Shown one piece after another: positions 58,840-64,000 of a stretch of DNA of 64,000 nucleotides (its first letter is position 1; each line of letters opens with the position of its first letter). Location: positions 32,009,001-32,073,000 of the forward strand of contig NC_091669.1 in NCBI RefSeq assembly GCF_042453785.1. Direction: 5' to 3'. Source of the DNA: Malus domestica. Taxonomy: Eukaryota; Streptophyta; Magnoliopsida; Rosales; Rosaceae. Under the pieces are notes generated by a model that was not told the DNA's origin, did no database searches, and saw only the letters and a program-made list of their open reading frames with translations. Position numbers and translations under genes: made by a program.

Positions 58840-59877
58840 AAGGACCGTTGCGGTCCAAATTCAAATTTCATTTTAAAAAAAAAATGTTATTTTAAAATAC
58901 ATTGAATCCAACAACTGAGATCGAATACAATCAAATCTAACGGTAAAAAAAAAATCTAATGGCCCAAATTTAAATTCAACGGCTAAAATAATTAAAAAAA
59001 ATATTTAACTCAAAATTCACCCAAAAACTCTATAAATACCTATGTATTTGTTCAAACACCCACACAAAACTCAATTTTCTCCTACAATTCTTCTAATTTA
59101 TCTTTCTACCATTTCTTTCCATTTCCAAATTGTTCAACATGGCAAGAGAGCATATTAGAGGTCATAATTGGGCCAGTGAGGAAGATGTTGCTTTATGTTT
59201 GGCATGGGTTTCTGTTAGCGAAGATGGTGCAGTTGGCACAAATCAAAATAAAAAAGTTTTGTTGGATAAAATCATTGCAAAGTTTCAAGTTCAGCTTCAG
59301 CGTTGATCAATTCTGCATCCTCAATCTCAATCCCTGCTTGGTATTGTGTCATCTACATTACCATGTTACGCCTTTTTCTATCACCCATTGATGAGATATT
59401 GAGGATTTTTACGAGACAAAAACTCTTTGAAAGTTGAAAGATTGGTGAATATAGAGGATAATTGAAGGTTGAAAGGTTGTGTGAACAACTAATATTGGCC
59501 ATGTGTTTATATAGAGCATGATTTATGCAAGTTGAACGGTTGGTGAAAGTTGAAAGTTTGGTGTTGAATGGTTGGTGAATTGAAAGTTTGGTGAAAGTTA
59601 AAGGCTTGCTTTGTGGAAAATTTAGTGATTTTTCAATATTTATCGGAATTTAAATATTTTTAGATTAAAATGTTCAAAAAATTAATTTAAGATAGTCTAC
59701 ATATTTATTTTAAAAAAAATTAATTTAAGAAAAAAAATTAGCCTAAGTTCATTCTTTAATAATCTCAGGCTAAAATTTTAGGTCAGAAGGTTTGGAGTAG
59801 AAAAGCTGTTTCTGGGCTAAAAACTAAATTTTTTGGGCTAAAAAATTTGGCTTTTAGTCCAAGGGTTGGACATGGTC
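58840..59877 (+). mobile_element. Non-autonomous PIF/Harbinger element, partial ORF1
   Basis: The right end CCAAGGGTTGGACATGGTC is followed by TAA (59878-59880). The left end is near 58840 (TTAAGGACC..) but less certain. It shares interior blocks with the MITE at 51010-51584. Confidence 0.7.
59139..59306 (+). pseudogene. PIF ORF1 first-exon remnant
   Basis: The ATG at 59139 opens MAREHIRGHNWASEEDVALC.., clearly related to the ORF1 exon at 21541 (NWSLFEDVALCTSWVKV). It stops after 55 codons and no second exon follows. A TATA box (TATAAATACC, 59031-59040) is kept. It is a truncated relic. Confidence 0.8.
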
Positions 59878-60823
59878 TAAGGAGGGAGAGAATCCGAGCC
59901 TTCTCAAACTCCATTTTAATGTTTTCTTTTTTGATCCAACGTTGTTTTACTTATAAGAGACCATTTACAGAAAAGAGATTGAATTAGGTTGCATAATAAC
60001 GATAATTTACGTATAATACATTTGTGTTATCTTAAAACTTTATTTTATTTGAGTCGAAATTTAGATCTCTTGACTTAAGGAGAGTTTTGGTAACCCTTAT
60101 GTTATTTACTTAATTTGATGTAGAAATAGACTAAGGGATTTGTCTAAATACGGGTGTGCCACTATTAGGCACTAGAAAGTGAATGATTTGCTCCTTAAAG
60201 AATAGTAACACTGACTTCCAATCAAGTAATCGTGCTCTAAGGAATGAATTAAATTAATTTTATCTTTTCAACGCCTCAAGTGAATGAGGACTTGACAATT
60301 CAACTAGATTTAGAGGGTAATTTGGCAAAAAAAAAAAAAAAAACATTTCAAGTTGCTATATGATACAAAAAAAAGTTCAGGTGATAATTTGACATGAAAT
60401 AGTGATGACAATGATTCAGATATAACTCATATTGTAGAGTAAATCTTAACGGTTTTGACGGTAGGTGGTATTTATGCAAACAAGTTCAGTTTAGGTGGCA
60501 AATGTCACAAAACAAAATTTAAGTGGTCATGTATAACACTATGTAAAATTCAAGTGGTATTGCTAAAATTTTCCTTCCTCTTTTTTGAAGCAAGCCTAAC
60601 ATCACTTTATGGCAATGCAAACTTGACATAGAAAACTATGGGACTGCAAACATGTGTGTGATCTCATTAGAAGTACAACTCGACGAGAACCCAAAAGAGA
60701 AGTAGAACATATATAGTACTGAGAAACACACACCATAATACCAGCATTTATACAATATAACATGTTATAGTTTGCAAGTTTGACAGATTGAAACAATAAA
60801 GAGGAAGAACGAGGAGGATACAC

Positions 60824-61617
60824 TTAGCGCTTTTGTGCTTTCCTCCGTCTAGATTGTACTTTCTGCCCTTTCTTTCTAGCAACTAGTTTGCTCTTTGGTT
60901 TCAACTTCAACTCAGGTGAGAACTTATAATTTGGATCTCTCATATGCGTTTGTATATTCTTGAAAAACTGCATATTCAGTTTCTTAGGCCCTCCCTGTCT
61001 AAGCTCTGCATATTCCGGCCCTAATACTATATTTTCAAACGATTCTATCAGAATATCCAAGTCACTCATGACCTCCCACACGTTAATATAACGCCTGTTT
61101 GGCCATTTTTCAACTTTTTCAAGGCATTCTCAACTGCAATTTTCCTAGCTTGCTTTCCAAGGGACAACTCGTCCGGTTCCTGCTTAGCTTTCAATAATTC
61201 GGAAACTGTTCGATACTGTGATGTTTCTTCAAACTTAAACAGTTTGTCTATATGTTTATCACTACTTTCATTTGGGTAGGCTTCAGTAGGAATATCGTCG
61301 TCGTCATCATCTTCACTCCTAATCCACAGAGACTTCTCCTCGTCATTTCCAGACCAAACACTTCTTAACTCATCACTATCATCGGCATCAATCAGGTCAG
61401 AGTGCTCATTCGCCTGCTATCTTACTTTTTGAATCTCTTTTTTCAAGACAACTCTTTTCATCCTTTTCATTGTTACTTTTGTCTTCACTACTTGTCCATA
61501 AAGTATCATCTGCATCAATCCTTTTCTTCTGGACTTCCCTGAATTCCTTGTCACCAGGTTTTCCATTTCCAAAAAGATCATAAGGTTTATGACCACCATG
61601 AGCATATGATCGTGAAG
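60824..61617 (-). pseudogene. Unknown gene, copy 5, exon 2, broken
   Basis: A 1-bp loss near 61110 shifts the frame before NVWEVMSDLD. An extra base in an A-run near 61440 and a TAG near 61426 break the acidic half. The acceptor TTGCAG is intact. The C-terminal 85 residues remain open and end in SRRRKAQKR. Confidence 0.88.
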
Positions 61618-62309
61618 CTGCAACAATTCGAAACAGTCATACAAGTAGCACAAGTACAAAAGTTAGAGGGAAAATGCACGTCTATTTATACACCTTTTTT
61701 CTGCAAATCTAAACTTGCAAGGAAACCGATTTTATATAGAATGCATCATATTATGTAATATGTATATAAGTTTACAGAGCAACATCAGATACTTGGCTCA
61801 AACTACGACTACAAACTCGTCATTTTCTCTCGTGATAGTTAAATTTCTAAAACAATTCTAACTCAATCAAGAAAGTTAGGAATATTGCTAACAATGAAAA
61901 TCTAAAAACGCCACAGAACAGGACACAAAGAAGGAATTGTGATACATAATTACACTTAAATCTAAAAACGCCACAGAACAGGACACAAGGAAGTTAGGAA
62001 TATTGCTCATGCATTTTTCTCGACGTCGTTTCCTTATTCTCGACAGTGGAGGTAAACCTCATTCCGCAGGCTCAAGGTTTTTCACAATGACAGACATGTC
62101 AATGAAACCAGTAATCTTGAGTTGAAAAATACATAGACAGACAAACAAACAAGAAAGCCCACTGAAAGACCAATCTTCCATTATGTGGGGCATTTTATCG
62201 AGCACGTAGATTGTATATCATAACTCTAACAACATAAACACAAACATACATATGATTGATTAATTAATTGTAAAATTTTGAAAAATTGAAGCGCTCGTAG
62301 GAAACCAAC

Positions 62310-62499
62310 CTTGAAAATTTGAAGAAAACCCAAAGGTGCAAATTGGAGTTGCTAAAGGGGTTATAGAAGATGCAGAATCTGACAGGTTTTGCAAGGTGAA
62401 AGAGGAGGAGGAGAGAGAGAGAGAAATGGGGATTAGGGTTTTTGCAAATACAAGAAAGGAGGGAAAGGCGAGAACATAGCCTCCGAGCCATCGTATCAT
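62310..62499 (-). CDS. Unknown gene, copy 5, exon 1
   Basis: 63 codons plus one base, ending at a GTTGGT donor, in the phase needed by exon 2. The frame starts at an ATG (62497-62499) and is rich in Ser, Leu and Phe (LVFAKTLIPISLSLSSSS), which would suit an organelle presequence. This is inference. A second ATG in another frame (MARRLCSRLSLLS) looks even more like a mitochondrial presequence, so a small indel in the GA-rich part may have shifted the frame. The exon is part of a pseudogene. Confidence 0.6.
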
Positions 62500-62981
62500 A
62501 TCATATCACCCACTTTTTTTTTTTTTCCATTTGCCCAGCCCACTTTAGGGTTTAGGGTTTAGGATTTTTTTTTGTCCCAGCCCACTTTTTTTTTTTTTTT
62601 TTTAATTTCTAATATTTTCCTACACTATTCCTCACATATTTTTCATCATTCCATAATATTTTACCTCATTTTATTTCAATTCTTCACATTCCATACTATA
62701 ACTCTTTGGCTCTCGGTTGGAGATGATTTTTTGTCACAGGGCTATGTTTGGCCTATGACCCTCTAGCCCCTCGGTTGGAGATGGTAAGAAATATAGCATT
62801 GCATTGTTCATTAAAATATTAATTTCTTGGAGAGCCAGATGGCTAAAACGAGCCCTCTGGCCCTCCTTTGATTGGAGATGGCCTTAGTATAACTTAGGTA
62901 AAATGATATTTAACCGAGGAATAAATTTAAATGATATTTACACTACGAGAATAAATTTGGATTATGTCGTTATCTATACAT

Positions 62982-63090
62982 TTAGTACTATGGTCTAGTA
63001 GGATTCATCTTCACTTGTAAGTAAAAGGCATTAAGTTCAATTCTTGTCAAAGGCAAATTTAAACCATATTATTAGTCATCATTTATGAGC
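62982..63090 (+). mobile_element. SINE-like element, duplicate of the 57627 copy
   Basis: Same insertion as at 57627, carried by the segmental duplication: AGTACTATGG.. and AAGTTCAATTCTTG as a decayed B box. Confidence 0.5.
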
Positions 63091-64000
63091 ATAAATTTAC
63101 ATGTGGTCCAATATCTTAATAGATAGCGTGTTGAGTGTCAACCCATTGCATGTAGTCCAACTTTTTGTACCCATTTGAAACTCACTCTCCCTCAAATTAT
63201 GGTTGTAGTTTCAAAACCAACCCTTCTCAGTCCATAGTAATAATAATAAAAAAAAAAAAACCTCGTCATCTATGTGTCAATACTCAAATTGCTCATTTCA
63301 AATTTCAAAAAATGACTAGTTTTTATAGCATGTTGTCAATACCTAATCAATGTCACTAATCTTTGGTATAAATTGTCCATTTTCAATTTTTCTCAATCAT
63401 CAATTAAAATTCATTTTAACCAATTTTTCCTTTTTTGTTTGTAGAACCCAAATTCTCCGTATAATTGTTGTATTTTTAGTAAAAAAAAGTGTGCAAAAAT
63501 CACTTTCAGTTCAACTTATGAAGCACAAATTCCAATTGATGGATCAAACGTTTTTACTCTTTCAGCAACAGATTCAAAGTTTTTTCTCTCCTCCGTTAGG
63601 AAGAAAACCGAATCTTTAATGCATCAAGTAAAATTACCTCATGTAGTCTCAAAAATGAAATAAAATTTTGGTTGAATGGTTAAACCATATTAAGGGCACC
63701 AGTCCCATCCGTCTTAACATTTAGCACAACATCAACATATATATAACATCAATCCTTATCACTTTACATGGAAATTTCAACTGTATATACAAGGTTTACA
63801 CAGACAAAACCAGGCCATCGTTGAAGGATATCATACTGATCCCTCCCTGTTACGCCGGAAACTATTAATGCGACAGCATCTGCAACCGAAGTCATAAACT
63901 GCTGGCTTCACTACAACTTGGGTTGTCAAACTTCAGAATCACGAGATTAAACTATTGATGAACGTCGGGGGCAGAGGGAATTAAGTCTTAAATTACTGGC

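Larger units (their letters stand above)
55270..64000. repeat. Direct duplication of unknown gene plus 5' flank
   Basis: 55270-58545 (copy 4, its exon 1 and about 1.2 kb of upstream flank) matches 60350 to the right edge of the window at 64000. The blocks are separated by the unknown exon at 58648 and a PIF element. The duplication continues beyond the window. Confidence 0.88.

Noticed and set aside
1-64000. Functional tRNA, rRNA or other structural RNA genes
   Set aside because: No cloverleaf or rRNA core was recognised in the window on either strand; a dedicated RNA scan could still find small ncRNAs.

Overview
The window is nuclear DNA of a flowering plant: intron-rich genes with GT-AG splice sites, RTE and L1 LINEs, a Ty1/copia element, PIF/Harbinger elements, tRNA-derived SINEs and many MITEs. 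The repeat families and gene style fit a woody rosid, most likely Rosaceae (apple/pear type). That assignment is inference from pattern recognition, not from a search.

Layout. 0-1.1 kb holds the 3' part of a SINA-like (SIAH-type) E3 ligase gene with a MITE in its intron. 2.3-4.6 kb holds two SINEs and a decayed L1 LINE. 4.8-8.4 kb holds a multi-exon gene for a plant HMG-box protein with a plant-mobile-domain/DUF1985-like region. Its last visible exon ends in phase 0. The next plausible exon in the same phase, 7.4 kb downstream (15775-16401), encodes a SINA TRAF-like domain without a RING, so the two may form one chimeric gene of 601 codons. The large intron contains a composite RTE LINE (9135-15280, flanked by a 14-bp target-site duplication) that encloses an unclassified repeat with 64/65-bp tandem arrays. 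17.9-27.2 kb is a direct duplication of about 3.3 kb, carrying fragments of an HMA (HIPP-type) gene; one copy is interrupted by a 2.3-kb PIF/Harbinger element with only the Myb-like ORF1. 29.5-30.8 kb is an intact three-exon HIPP gene on the minus strand. 31.4-38.6 kb is a minus-strand RTE LINE split by a full-length but decayed copia element (5-bp duplication CTTTC).

40.8-45.7 kb is an intact 11-exon nuclear gene for organellar methionyl-tRNA formyltransferase (374 codons, minus strand). From 46.8 kb to the end is a tandem-duplication field. A two-exon gene of unknown function (acidic N-terminal half, basic C-terminus) is present five times. Four copies are broken by stops, frameshifts or lost splice acceptors. 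The only copy with an intact long exon (47252-48045) has lost its own first exon, but it lies on the same strand directly downstream of a duplicated 5' part of the formyltransferase gene (exons 1-4, 48874-50366). The splice phases match, so a formyltransferase-N-terminus/unknown-protein chimera of 408 codons is predicted. This exon-shuffled candidate is the most interesting observation in the window.

The genes are not a pathway cluster. Formyltransferase acts in organellar translation initiation, the HIPP is a metal-binding isoprenylated protein, and SINA-like proteins are ubiquitin ligases. What unites the window is repeated local duplication, transposon nesting and exon rearrangement.
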